A stretch of DNA of 64,000 nt, from contig JAULSU010000002.1 of NCBI GenBank assembly GCA_030512335.1, positions 2,790,001-2,854,000 on the forward strand. Reading direction: 5' to 3'. The notes beneath the pieces were generated by a model. The model was not told the DNA's origin. It searched no databases and was given only the letters and a program-made list of their open reading frames with translations. This document shows, one piece after another, positions 47,292 to 58,404 of this stretch (its first letter is position 1; the number at the start of each line of letters is the position of its first letter). The DNA is from Immersiella caudata (taxonomy: Eukaryota; Ascomycota; Sordariomycetes; Sordariales; Lasiosphaeriaceae). Position numbers and translations under genes: made by a program.

Positions 47292-47481
47292 GTAAGTCTG
47301 CTCTCCCACATTCAGTCGTTGCAGTCCCTTTGCGCTTCGTGGATGCCATCTCAGCCTCGCCCGCATTTAAGGTGCTTGCCGTTATTTTGCACCTGCCTGG
47401 AACTCTCCCGACCCCTCTCGCACCCTTCCGCAACGCAACTTTTTTTTTTCCAAGTTGCAAACTAACAACGCTGCTCCCCAG
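47292..47481 (+). other. Probable 5'-UTR intron of Hsp90
   Basis: A perfect donor GTAAGT at 47292, an ACTAAC branch site at 47461, and a CCCCAG acceptor ending at 47481, 28 nt before the start codon. A T10-type tract precedes the branch site. Length is 190 bp. All three signals match the coding introns in this window. Confidence 0.65.
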
Positions 47482-47509
47482 AGATAATAAACCCGCACAT
47501 ACAGTCAAG

Positions 47510-49343
47510 ATGTCGGAGACTTTCGAGTTCCAGGCTGAGATCTCTCAGCTGCTCTCGCTCATCATCAACACCGTCTACTCCAACAAGGAGATCTTCCTTC
47601 GAGAACTTGTCTCCAATGCCTCCGATGCGCTCGACAAGATCCGCTATGAGTCCCTCTCGGATTCCAGCAAGCTGGACTCCGGTAAGGACTTGCGTATCGA
47701 CATCATCCCCGACAAGGAGAACAAGACCCTCACGATTAGGGATACCGGTATCGGTATGACCAAGGCTGTAAGTTTCCAATTGCCCTGTAACCGGCCAATG
47801 GCGCAGTCTAACACGATGCCAGGACCTCGTCAATAACCTTGGTACCATCGCCCGTTCTGGAACCAAGCAGTTCATGGAGGCCCTTACCGCTGGTGCCGAC
47901 ATTTCCATGATTGGCCAGTTCGGTGTTGGTTTCTACTCTGCATACCTCGTCGCCGACAAGGTGACTGTTATCTCCAAGCACAATGACGACGAGCAGTACA
48001 TCTGGGAGTCGAGTGCCGGTGGCACCTTCAAGATCAGCCCCGATACCGATGGCGAGCCCCTCGGTCGTGGTAGCAAGATGATCCTTCACCTCAAGGACGA
48101 GCAGACCGACTACCTCAACGAGTCCAAGATCAAGGAGGTCATCAAGAAGCATTCCGAGTTCATTTCTTACCCCATCTACCTCCACGTCAAGAAGGAGACC
48201 GAGACTGAGGTTCCCGATGAGGATGCCGAGGAGGTGACCGAGGAGGGTGACGACAAGAAGCCCAAGATTGAGGAGGTTGACGACGAGGAAGAGGAGAAGG
48301 AGAAGAAGCCCAAGACCAAGAAGGTCAAGGAGACAAAGATCGAGGAAGAAGAGCTCAACAAGCAGGTATGTAGGCATTCTTCCCTCCAAACAACCCCTCC
48401 ATACATTTTTGGGAGCGCCTCGCTCTTGCTGCAAGGCCTCGAAACATGGCCACAACGGCTCTTGGTTATCTTCGAAGGCATCACACAAATCGCAACGACG
48501 CCTCCCGAATATGATTTCACGCCTTCCCCACTTCCTTTCACCCAGTCACCGCACGTTCCACCCCCTCCCTCCTCTTGCACCTGGAACGCCCCGCCGGGCA
48601 AATCGCAGGGCTTTGCGGTCTTCTCAGATGCATCGCAAAGCATCGCAACTTCATCTGCCGGGTGCTGCGCATACCTGGACGCATTGCGAGTTGGGTTGAC
48701 CTTGCATGTTGACATACGTCAATGATTTGGTCCTGTCCCTCCTTTACGGGCCAGGATACCTCGAGAGCTGGACTGCATCCGCCCCCCTCACATATACCAT
48801 GCACATCACCATAAAGATGCGCATGCTAACAATTGAAATAGAAACCAATTTGGACACGCAACCCTCAAGACATCACCCAAGAGGAGTATGCCTCCTTCTA
48901 CAAGTCGCTGTCCAACGACTGGGAGGACCATCTTGCCGTCAAGCACTTCTCCGTTGAGGGTCAGCTTGAGTTCCGTGCCATTCTCTTCGTGCCCAAGCGC
49001 GCTCCTTTCGATCTCTTCGAGACCAAGAAGACCAAGAACAACATCAAGCTCTACGTTCGCCGCGTTTTCATCACCGACGATGCCACCGACCTCATTCCCG
49101 AGTGGCTCAGCTTCGTCAAGGGTGTTGTCGACTCTGAGGATCTTCCTCTCAACCTCTCGCGTGAGACGCTTCAACAGTCGAAGATTTTGGTACGTGCTAC
49201 CCATATACGCCGAAATGGGAAATCACGAGCTAACATATGCCACAGAAAGTCATCAAGAAGAATGTCGTCAAGAAGTGCCTCGAGCTTTTCACCGAGATCG
49301 CCGAGGACAAGGAGCAGTTCGACAAGTTCTACAGCGCCTTTTC

Positions 49344-49374
<31 letters not shown>

Positions 49375-50208
49375 TCGCAGAACCGCAACACCCTCGCCAA
49401 GCTCCTCCGCTTCAACTCGACCAAGTCTGGCGATGAGATGACTTCGCTCTCGGACTACGTCACCCGGATGTCTGACCACCAGAAAAACATCTATTACATC
49501 ACTGGCGAGTCCCTCAAGGCTGTCCAGAAGTCGCCCTTCCTCGACTCGCTCAAGGAGAAGGGCTTCGAGGTTCTCTTCCTCGTCGACCCCATTGATGAGT
49601 ATGCCATGACTCAGCTCAAGGAGTTCGAGGGCAAGAAGCTGGTTGATATCACCAAGGACTTTGAGCTTGAAGAGACCGATGAGGAGAAGAAGCAGCGTGA
49701 GGAGGAGGAAAAGGAGTACGAGGGTCTCGCCAAGGCTCTCAAGAACGTCCTTGGCGACAAGGTAGAGAAGGTCGTTGTCTCCCACAAGCTGGTTGGCGCT
49801 CCTTGTGCTATCCGCACCGGCCAGTTTGGTTGGTCCGCCAATATGGAGCGTATCATGAAGGCCCAGGCCCTCCGCGATACCTCGATGAGCAGCTACATGT
49901 CCTCCAAGAAGACCTTCGAGATCTCGCCCAAGAGCCCCATCATCAAGGAGCTCAAGAAGAAGGTTGAGGCCGACGGCGAGAGCGACAAGACTGTCAAGTC
50001 TATTGTCCAGCTCCTGTTTGAGACCTCCCTTCTTGTTTCTGGCTTCACCATTGAGGAGCCCGCTGGCTTCGCTGAGCGCATCCACAAGCTTGTCTCTTTG
50101 GGCCTGAACCTTGATGAGGAACCTGAGGCTGCTGAGGAGGCACAAAGCGCCCCCGCCGATGTCTCTGCCGCCGAGACTGGCGACAGCGCCATGGAGGAGG
50201 TTGACTAA
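47510..50208 (+). CDS. hsp90: Cytosolic Hsp90 chaperone (Hsp82 type)
   Basis: An ATP-dependent chaperone for kinases, transcription factors and other clients. Exons: 47510-47767, 47823-48365, 48842-49189 and 49246-50208, all phase 0, giving 703 residues (family about 700-710). The GHKL ATPase domain is at the N-terminus (LRELVSNASDALDKIRYESL, DTGIGMTKADLVNNLGTIA, GQFGVGFYSAYLVAD). The charged linker (about 210-265, Glu/Lys-rich) is interrupted at its end by a 476-bp intron (48366-48841) before KPIWTRNPQDIT. The middle domain has PFDLFETKKTKNNIKLYVRRVFI and NLSRETLQQSKIL. The C-terminal dimer domain ends MEEVD, the TPR-cochaperone docking motif. Introns 1 and 3 are 55-56 bp. Confidence 0.98.
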
Positions 50209-51044
50209 ATGATGAATGACTGGGAATGATAAAAAGTGCTTCGGACCGGAGTTGGGCGGGTTTAGCTAGGGATCTTTTGTTACCCCATCTGCATTATATG
50301 CGGCTCTAATTCCCCACGAATGGTTATGTATTCTAGCTTGGACGTGAGGCGTGGGTTATGGACTACGTAGACACGAATTCATGGGTTAGATGAACAAATT
50401 TGGTGGCCCTGAACTGTGATTTGCTTGTCCCCGTTGTAAAGTTCTAGGAGTAAAAGAATATCCCAACATGAAAGTCGCAGCTTGCGCTCTTCTCCACACT
50501 CCCTCATGTGCACCAAGTCATAAGACTGTCATCCCAGCCACTGGCTCCTTGAGTAAAAAGACAGATAAAGGGCCAGGCACGCTGTTATAAATAGTAAACG
50601 AAAACGGCACTGTTGATTTTCTGCCTTGGAACGAATGCAGGCAGTTATAGGAAGCCAGCGAGCAGACCAGCTATAATCTTGCCTACTCGCTTACTGGCTG
50701 TGTCGCTCGTCTCTCTATCTCTGATCGACATTAACTTGAGCGAGAGACAATGAAAGACACTGCAGTAGGCTTCACACCAGGTCAGCAAGACTAGAGGAAA
50801 TGAATCATGTCGGTAAATGACTTCTCAAACATGCAGCTTCATGTGGTCTGAAAGTGGATGCCTACGGTACTTTACTCATGTACCTAATCGGCTGGATACG
50901 AACAATCTGGAAGGCACATTTCGTTTCACCTGAGGAAGGCTACGGCCAGAGCTTGCGTACTTTCGTGTACGGACATCATGGGACCCATTCCTGTTTCAGT
51001 GCAGACTGTTGCTGAGGTGTGTCTGAACCGGGTGAGTCGATGTC

Positions 51045-51270
51045 TCAGAGCACTGCCTGCTGTCCCTTGAATGCCTGTGTCGGAGAGTGAGTGATATATG
51101 GTGTGAGAAACGAGCTTGACATTCTTCCCTCCCTACTCGATCGAAAAGCAGCCCACGCCTCCTTGCATTCCCTACAGGCCTTGCTTTTCGGGGTAAAAGG
51201 GCATTGAAAATATTTTTCGAATACGTCTTTGCATTTCAACAACGCTGCCGGTTTGATGCAGGACTCCCCC
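51045..51270 (-). pseudogene. Short Cys-rich open frame, possibly a gene relic
   Basis: An open minus-strand frame of about 75 codons from a stop near 51280 to 51045. The internal Met is at 51242. It reads ESCIKPAALLKCKDVFEK, then YFQCPFTPKSKACRECKEAW, with one C-x9-C spacing. No family was recognised and no exon partner found. It may be a remnant or a chance frame. Confidence 0.2.
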
Positions 51271-51307
51271 CTTAGCTACGGGCAATTAAACTTGTTTCTC
51301 CCACCAC

Positions 51308-51545
51308 GCGATAGGCCATAAGTTCGGTGCGGAAACATGTTACCTAGATCTGTAAATGCCCTGAAGAACAATTTTGTATGAACTGGATTATAAGCGGCCT
51401 TGTCTGACTCCCACAATACCTTTTTCGTGTTGTTAACAGGACTAGACTCACAGGCGAAGGGTTATTAGCTCTGTGCGAAAACACCGTACCCAGGTTTAAT
51501 GCCTTAAGAAAGCAAGCCTGCATAAACTGCAGTACGAGTGACCTT
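51308..51545. repeat. Diverged tandem repeat pair, RIP-like
   Basis: Copy A (51308-51401) and copy B (51454-51545) align almost gap-free. Shared blocks include GTGCGRAAACAYNGTACCYAG and AATGCCYTRAAGAA. Most mismatches are transitions (C/T or G/A), the pattern left by repeat-induced point mutation. A related AAGAAAGCAAG string recurs near 51905. Confidence 0.55.
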
Positions 51546-52036
51546 TTTAAGTATCCTATAATGTCTAGTGTTTATTTCGAAAGGTGTTATTTATATTTAA
51601 AAAGGGCTTATTAATATTCAACTAGGCCTGTCTCAGTGCTAATAACGCTCGATACACGGGCCAAAGAGACCCTTTCTGCTGGCCGAAGCCTTCGTACCAT
51701 CTAATCATACCCGTCGTAAAACATAAACATAACCCCATACATAACATAACGGCATCTTCTGTATAAATTAAAGTACAACCGGCAAGTCACCCCATACCGC
51801 GAGGCGTCGTCTTATTAACCTCCTTTCCTTTCCCATAAGGTCTCCTGCATTTCTAGTAAGAATAGACACAAGTCTAGGAGCACTGTCAGAACACATGGGG
51901 ATACTAAGAAAGCAAGATAAAAATCGATGTCCCTCATGTTACCCAACTCTTCGGTGTAACGGTTTCCGCTCGTCTGTTCTTTCGGGCGCTTTTCTCTCTC
52001 ATATCATCCAGATCTTCCTCCTTGGCAAGATCGCTG

Positions 52037-54402
52037 TCATAAAACTTCCTCACCCTCTTCTTCCTCTCGAAAGCGGATGCCGCCCTCAACGTTGATCCCC
52101 CCTACCACCCATTCTGTCTCCGCAACTTTGGTCAGTGGCCATCTCATCCTCGCTCTCTTAAGCAGGCCTTCTGTGATTTCCATTGCGCCCCTCAGCTCCT
52201 GAGCGTCAAATCGCTTCAAGCTTGCTTCATGTTCTCCCTCGCCAACCTCATTTGGTCGAGTACCGTACTCGACCCAGCGCCACTCGATGCGAGCAATTCG
52301 GTGGCTTGTGCGGCTGCGCAGGCGCGGATCGATAGGAAGCGGGTCGAAAGGGAGTCGGGATTCTAGCAAAGCGTACAGCAGAACGCCGAGGGACCATGCA
52401 TCTATTGCGCGTCCGTCGTAGGGTTGGCCCATGATGACTTCGGGAGCAGCATAGTCCTCTGAGCCGCAGCGCGTCTCGAGTTTCTCATCATCGGCAACAC
52501 GACGGGAGAGGCCAAGATCAGTGAGAGTGGTGACAGAATACGGATACGTAGCCCAGTCTATCCCGGAGCACAGCTCGGCTGTGGGAAGGTTGACAAGGAC
52601 GTCTGCAAGAGCCGGTCAGCGCATTCATCTTGGCGTCTGTGCGGAGCCAAAAGCTTACTCTCGAGCTTAATATCCCTATGCACTATCTTCTGGCCGTGCA
52701 GATAGCTCGTTGCACCCACAAGCTCTGCGAATATCCTTCGTAGCAGTCCTGGAGTCAAGAGCTCACGGTGACCACTGGCGACGTCGAACAGGTCCCCACC
52801 AGGGCAATAGCTAAGAACCAAAATCGCTCTTGTAGGCTCGATGTTCCAAGCTTTGAGATGGACGAGTGAGGGATGGTGTATGCTTTTCATAATCTCCAAC
52901 TCCCGCTTGAGACTCATTTCTACCCTGTCCTCGGACGCCCCGCCGCGGGGACCATGTTCGCATACCTTGACAGCCACCAGGGTGCGGCGTCTGTGCTGAT
53001 CGTACTGCGTTGTCGACTCGGGAGTGTGAAGGTCACTAGCAGCGGTAGTAGTCGATGGCAGCACATACTCTTCATCATCAGAGGACGAAGACGAGATCTG
53101 GCTGGTAGCAAGCATAACGCGACTGAAGGTTCCCTGTCCAAGCATTCTCACCGCGCGCCAGCGACGCCGTTTCCTGTCGTGCATGCCATAGGCCTCGAAG
53201 CATTCGGCCCGTTTGCTGCTACTAGACGACGACGAATCGGTAACGCTGATCGAGGACTCGCTAGGTGGAGGGGTCGGAGGCTTTTCGATGGGCGTCAAGC
53301 CTCTAGCTTCCGAAAGATGAGGCTCCCGGCGCATTTGGCCCTCAAAACCCGACCCAGCATCCTTCAGCTCCGCTTTGATATGCGACCCTGACACAGTCAC
53401 CATTCTCTTGGGTACCGGTATCGGGTCCGGTATGTATTCGCTAATACTCCGGTTCCTGGTGTGCGTCTGTGCCGGCTGGGGTTGTGGCTGCCCAGCGCTG
53501 GCAGCCTTGGGGACCGCGGCCGGCCCGAGCCCGGCGTATGCCTTCCGCTTGGATGCCGTGGATGCCATTGCATCGTCTGGGCTGATCGGGGATGCGCAAT
53601 CTCCGGGATGTTGGGGGGATGATGTGCTATCGCGCGATGTCCGTCGACCGAGCTTCTTCCATGGTCCTGGTGAATCGTTGGCGAGCAGTGGCGAAGGCAG
53701 TGGTGTAACGTCACCCATGGCCGAGATAACAGGCGAGGGATAGCAAGAGCTTGTCGCAGACGGCCCCCCAAAGACGCTCTCGCGGTAGCTGCCGGTCCTG
53801 AGACTGGGCGTCCGCGAAATGGGCTTCAGAGAGGACGCGGAGGTCTTGTGCTGCAGGGTGAGGGAGGTCCTGTTGCTGGGGGACCTCGAAGGCGTAGAGA
53901 AGCTGTTGGGGGCGTCCGTAAGCAGCGGGGTGGCGGGGTGTATCTCGGTTTGGAGGAGCGAGGAACTTAGGTGAATCGAGTGGGCGCTTTCGTCGGCGAG
54001 CGGGCGTGGTGTCGCCGTAGACACTGCTTCTGGGGTCCGGGTGGGCGGAGACGGAGCTATGGTCTGGGAACGGAATTGGATGTGGCTGCTAGGAAGACGA
54101 GGTGTTGAAGAGGCCGTCGAGGGACGTGTTGAGGTGTCGGTGGAGGTGTTAGTCACGCGGGGGGTGACGGGAGGGGCGACGGAGGAGTAGAGTTCGATGG
54201 CTGAATTTGCGTGAGCATTGTGGTTATTGAGGCGCTCTGCGGCAGCAATAGTCGCCGCCGCGTCTAGGAAGCGCGCATTTCTGTCTCCGGGAGTGACTGT
54301 TCGATCGGAGGGCGGTATCAGCGGAGAGGATGTGGTAGGAGCGGGTTGTGACTGCGATTGCGACTGCGACTGCGACTGCTGCTGAGAAGGATGGGAGGAC
54401 AT
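52037..54402 (-). CDS. Serine/threonine protein kinase with long disordered N-terminus
   Basis: Exons on the minus strand: 54402-52659 and 52602-52037, with a 56-bp intron inside the catalytic loop (HRDIKLE-NVL), giving 769 residues. Residues 1-415 are Ser/Thr/Pro-rich, start with a Gln-Ser repeat coded by a CGACTG-type microsatellite, and are probably disordered and regulatory. The kinase domain runs from about 415: Gly loop GQGTFSRV (422), a 45-residue Ser/Thr/Asp insert, VAVK lysine K479, helix-C Glu near 501, HRDIKLEN (575-582), DLG in place of DFG (610-612) and APE (634-636). The key catalytic residues are present, so it is probably active. After SRLPFDPLP the C-lobe diverges, with a basic-acidic insert and an end rich in Glu. 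Met at 54456 is an alternative start. The specific kinase family was not identified. Confidence 0.85.
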
Positions 54403-56600
54403 GGCTCTGTGCTCCACCGGGTTCTCAACGCGCCGCGAAGTCCCGAGCTGTGACACACGCAGGCTGGCGAAACCCCCGAGCGCTGGGTCGCAGGTTGCAG
54501 GTTGCAGGTCTTAATCGCCGACGACGAGTCGCCTGGAACGTTGGCTTTTTGCGGTTTGACGGTAGGTAAAGTTCCCGTCGCCTGCCCTTCCCAGGTTCGC
54601 TCCGGGGTCTCGGCGGGTGCGGGTTCAGCGGTGCCCTGTGTGACTGCGGCGGCTGAGCACCAAGGGTGTTAGTGGGGCGCTAAGTAGCCCACTGCTCAAC
54701 CCACACCGAGAAGTGCGCGCAGAACGAGCTGGAAGCTCCCGGGTCCAGGGTGGGATTTTGGCGGGGTCGAATGTCCGCCGCGTCTCGGTTCCCACGTCCT
54801 CTATTTTTTTATTATTTTTTTTTTTGCAGAGTCCGGACCGAAGGCCCCCTCTTCCGCGGCTGTGCGTCGCGTCAGTCTTCCGCGATGTTGCGAGTCGTGT
54901 TGAGAGATCGAGACAGCAGTGTTGAGGTCAGGGCTGGCGTTGCTGAAGCCTCGACAGGTGACTCGTGATCACACGCCCTCCAGGCTAGGTAGGGGTTGTG
55001 TCTAGTCACTAGCTGCCGCGGGACAACGTCCCTGAGAGCTTTGCGGCTGTGTCGGGAGAGGACCGACGTAACGTTGGTTCGAAAAGGGGCGGGATGAACC
55101 CCTGGGACGGACGACGACGCGGGTATAATTTCCAGTTGATTGATATCGAGGTTCCAAGAGATAACCTCGCCCAGGCGCACGGTTCCAGGGATAACTCCCT
55201 TTCATGCGATTGTCTCCCTATAAGTCTGCCTCACGAAACAAAGGACGCTTGTTGAGACGCCAGGTGACGACCAGCCATTTTCACACAAAGACGTTCGCAG
55301 GTGCAACGATACGGGCGTTCCAAGATGTCCCGGGCCAAGGCCAAGCGCGCCGAGACAAGCGCTGGTGAAGGTTTGCTCAGCCCAGCAAAGGATGCTTGGA
55401 TTTCTCGCCCGACGATGCCGAGCGGACATGAGAGATTGTAGCCTACCGTTCTGCGCTTTGCTGTCTGGCGAAGGCAGACGACCCAAGAAGCCATGCCGCC
55501 TTGCCTTATCAGCGTTGCGGTAGCAGGGCTCCGTCATCGGCTCCCACCCCCAGTTGTCGTCCATTCAATCCACACCTGGGGTTGATATCTTTATCTCCTG
55601 AATTGGGCCAAAGCCTTTGTCCTAGCATTTTGCGAAATAGGCAGGCTATGGGGATGGAAGCGATGGTTCAAAAGCACCAAGAACGGTAGCGATGCAAGAG
55701 GATCCAGACGTGAGGGACACGAGGGACAAAAAAATGGTTCCCTCTTGATTGGGCTTGGCAGGACCACGATGGTCAAGCTGCACGCGCAATTGGCCAACAT
55801 TGCCTCTCCCATCACAGTTGCGAGGGAGTGTGGACATTTCAATCTCGAGACAAGTGGTGCGGCTTATGTTACACGATTACTTCTACCGCAGAGCTTCCCA
55901 GAGCCGGGTAACTCATCATCAGAAGGGCAGCACTAGACGCCAACGTAAGCAGCCTCCTATACGATGGCTGTGGCAGTGAATAATCGCCCCGTGCTCCAAG
56001 ATCTTCGCATCAGCAGCTCATCGCAGGCACGAACTCTGTGCGCCGATTTGCGTTGTTCGCAAATCCGTACGCACACAGTGTGAGAGTCCTTCGTCAATTC
56101 GCGCTTCTACGGCGCCGCAGTTTGCTAAACCACTGGATGGCAGGCTGATGAATTATTTTGCAAATTATGATTGAAAGCGGTTGATAGGGCCCTTGGATTG
56201 ATGACGGCGAGGCTCTCGCAATAATAACCGTGAAGCTGTCAGCGATGCAAGTGCCTTGAACGAGGCAGATTGGCTGGGCCGCCTCGTTCCCTCCACCACC
56301 TGCAGATTCCAGGTTCGATTCTCGGGAATTCGGGCGGACGCTCACGCTGATTTGATATCGCGAATGATAGCCCCATTGCAGGTGCTGTCTGCAGAGCTGC
56401 GGGCTGCTTGCCTTGGTGTTGGAGCAGCTCTGTACCTTGGGTACTGTAGGTAGGGAGATAGGTAACCTGGAACAACTACGTCACTTGTCAGTAGCGTGCC
56501 GGACGCGGGCGTCGTAATCTGGAGCCCGGCATCTGAGACGTCCGTCCCGTCCCGCACCAGCGCCTTGTTCAACGCCACATTCCCGGTAGCTCAAACCACA
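54403..56600. other. 2.2-kb divergent intergenic region, kinase / sterol acyltransferase
   Basis: No convincing gene. It contains a T-rich tract (about 54804-54826) and short overlapping chance frames on both strands. Confidence 0.55.
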
Positions 56601-58404
56601 ATGTCGTCGACGTCGGCGGAAGCTGTCGCCGAAGGAGACCACATCGCCAGGCCGCGGCCGCGCAAGCCGCTGCAGCCGCAGCTGTCGCACCTCTCGCAAA
56701 CCAGCAATGCGTCGGAGCTCAATGGCGCCTCCAACAGCTTGTCGCAGTCGCTCGAACCGCCAGAGACAGCCCATGCCAACAACACCGGCACTGGAACGAC
56801 CAGCGGCCGGTCGACCCCGATTCCGCACGACGCCCCGCCCTCGGTACGATCGCTGTCAACGGCGCGCAAGCAGGTGCGGGCCGAGCAACGGCGCCGAATC
56901 TTCCCCACGATCGAGTTCGCCAGCCGCGTGTCGCACTTTGACCCCAACAGCGACTACCGAGATTTCCATGGCTTCTTCAACCTCTTCTGGATTGGCCTTG
57001 CCATCATGGCCATCACCACCATGCTGCGCAACATCAAGGACACGGGCTATCCCATGCGCGTGCAGATATGGGGGCTCTTCACTGTCAAGCTCTGGCACCT
57101 GGCCATCGCCGACTTCCTCATGGTTGCGAGCACCGCCGTGGCCTTGCCCTTGCACCGTGTGTTCCGCGCTGCCCCGGCCCGCAGCGCTCTTACCTGGTCG
57201 AAGGGAGGTGTGGCCATCATGAGCATCTACCAGGCCGTGTGGCTGGCTTTTTGGATCACCGTGCCCTTCGTGCTCGAGTGGACATGGACGGCCCAGGTCT
57301 TCCTGCTGCTGCATACCATGGTCATCCTCATGAAGATGCACTCGTACTCATTTTACAACGGCCACCTGAGCGAGACGGAGAAGCGTCTCCGCGCTCTCGA
57401 CGACCCCTCGACCGCCTCACGCGCCCCAGCCTACCTATACCCGACGCCCGAGAACCCTATGGGTACCGTAGCCAGCCCAAAACGTGCGGAGGCCCGCGGG
57501 AAGAGTGGTGGAAACGACCCGGAAGATGACGAAGTTGCTCAGCTGCGCGAGGACCTGGCTCGGGAGCTGACCAGCCCCATCGGGAATATCACGTACCCAG
57601 CCAATCTGACGTGGGCAAACTACCTCGACTACCTCTGTTGCCCGACCTTGTGCTACGAGATCGAATACCCCCGTACCGAAGCCATCGACTGGCAGAATCT
57701 CCTTTCCAAGATCGCCGCTACCTTTGGGTGCATCTTCCTGCTGACCATCATCTCAGAGGAGTTCATCCTTCCCGCGCTCACAGACGCCTCGCAGCGGCTC
57801 GACCCGTCCCTTCGGACCGCCGAGCCACCGCTTTCGGCCCTCGAAGCCATCCTTGTCCTCCTCGAGACCATCTCCTGGCTTCTATTTCCCTTCATGCTGA
57901 CGTTCTTGCTGGTCTTTCTCGTCATCTTTGAGTATGTCCTCGGCGCCTTCGCTGAGATCACACACTTCGCGGACCGACATTTCTACTCCGACTGGTGGAA
58001 CAGTACGGACTGGATGGAGTTCTCACGCGAGTGGAACGTCCCCGTCTACAGCTTTTTGAGGAGACACGTATACAGCGCCAGCCGGCCGCACATTGGCAAG
58101 GCATACGCAACCGTCATCACCTTTCTGATCAGTGCGGCGGGACACGAGATCGTCATGGCCTGCATCACCAAGAAGCTGCGCGGATACGGCTTCATCTGCC
58201 AGATGCTGCAATTGCCCATAGTAGTGCTTCAGCGGACACGGTGGATGCGAGGAAAGCACACACTGCATAACGTCTCGTTTTGGTGCAGCATGATCTTGGG
58301 TTTGAGTTTGGTATATGCCCCTCTTTTCCGCCGTCCCTCTTGCCGTGGTCTCAAACAGACTAACACATTCCATACAGATTTGTTCTCTTTACGTATTAGT
58401 ATGA
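56601..58404 (+). CDS. Sterol O-acyltransferase (ACAT/ARE type, MBOAT family)
   Basis: An ER membrane enzyme esterifying ergosterol or other sterols with fatty acyl-CoA for storage in lipid droplets. Exons: 56601-58310 and 58378-58404, joined by a 67-bp intron with ACTAAC branch site, giving 578 residues. The Ser/Thr/Pro-rich cytosolic N-terminus (1-110) is followed by about nine membrane segments, starting LFWIGLAIMAITTML. Family landmarks are YPRTEAIDWQNLLSKIAATFG, HFADRHFYSDWWNSTDW (the FYxDWWN acyl-CoA motif, 461-467) and SAAGHEIVM with the active-site His515. The last exon codes only ICSLYVLV and the stop, matching the usual C-terminal hydrophobic end. Without splicing, the frame would run on into an unrelated tail. 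DGAT1 is the main alternative, but the FYSDWWN context favours ACAT/ARE. Confidence 0.92.

Larger units (their letters stand above)
45600..47509. other. Divergent promoter region FKBP12 / Hsp90
   Basis: 1.9 kb. No gene recognised. It holds an HSE-like site (46880-46887), a double CCAAT (CCAATTGG, 47101-47108) and the probable Hsp90 5'-UTR intron. Confidence 0.55.
50209..52036. other. AT-richer gene-poor region with decayed sequence
   Basis: No intact gene. The part from about 51.3 to 51.8 kb is clearly more AT-rich than its surroundings and holds a diverged repeat pair (51308-51545). A short Cys-rich frame lies at 51045-51270 (minus). Confidence 0.6.

Noticed and set aside
49171..50145. 324-codon open frame antisense to Hsp90
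   Set aside because: Leu- and Glu-rich translation that is the complement of Hsp90 codons, with no independent features.
56300..56330. GGTTCGATTC resembling a tRNA B box
   Set aside because: The flanking stem does not pair and no A box or acceptor stem lies at the right distance.
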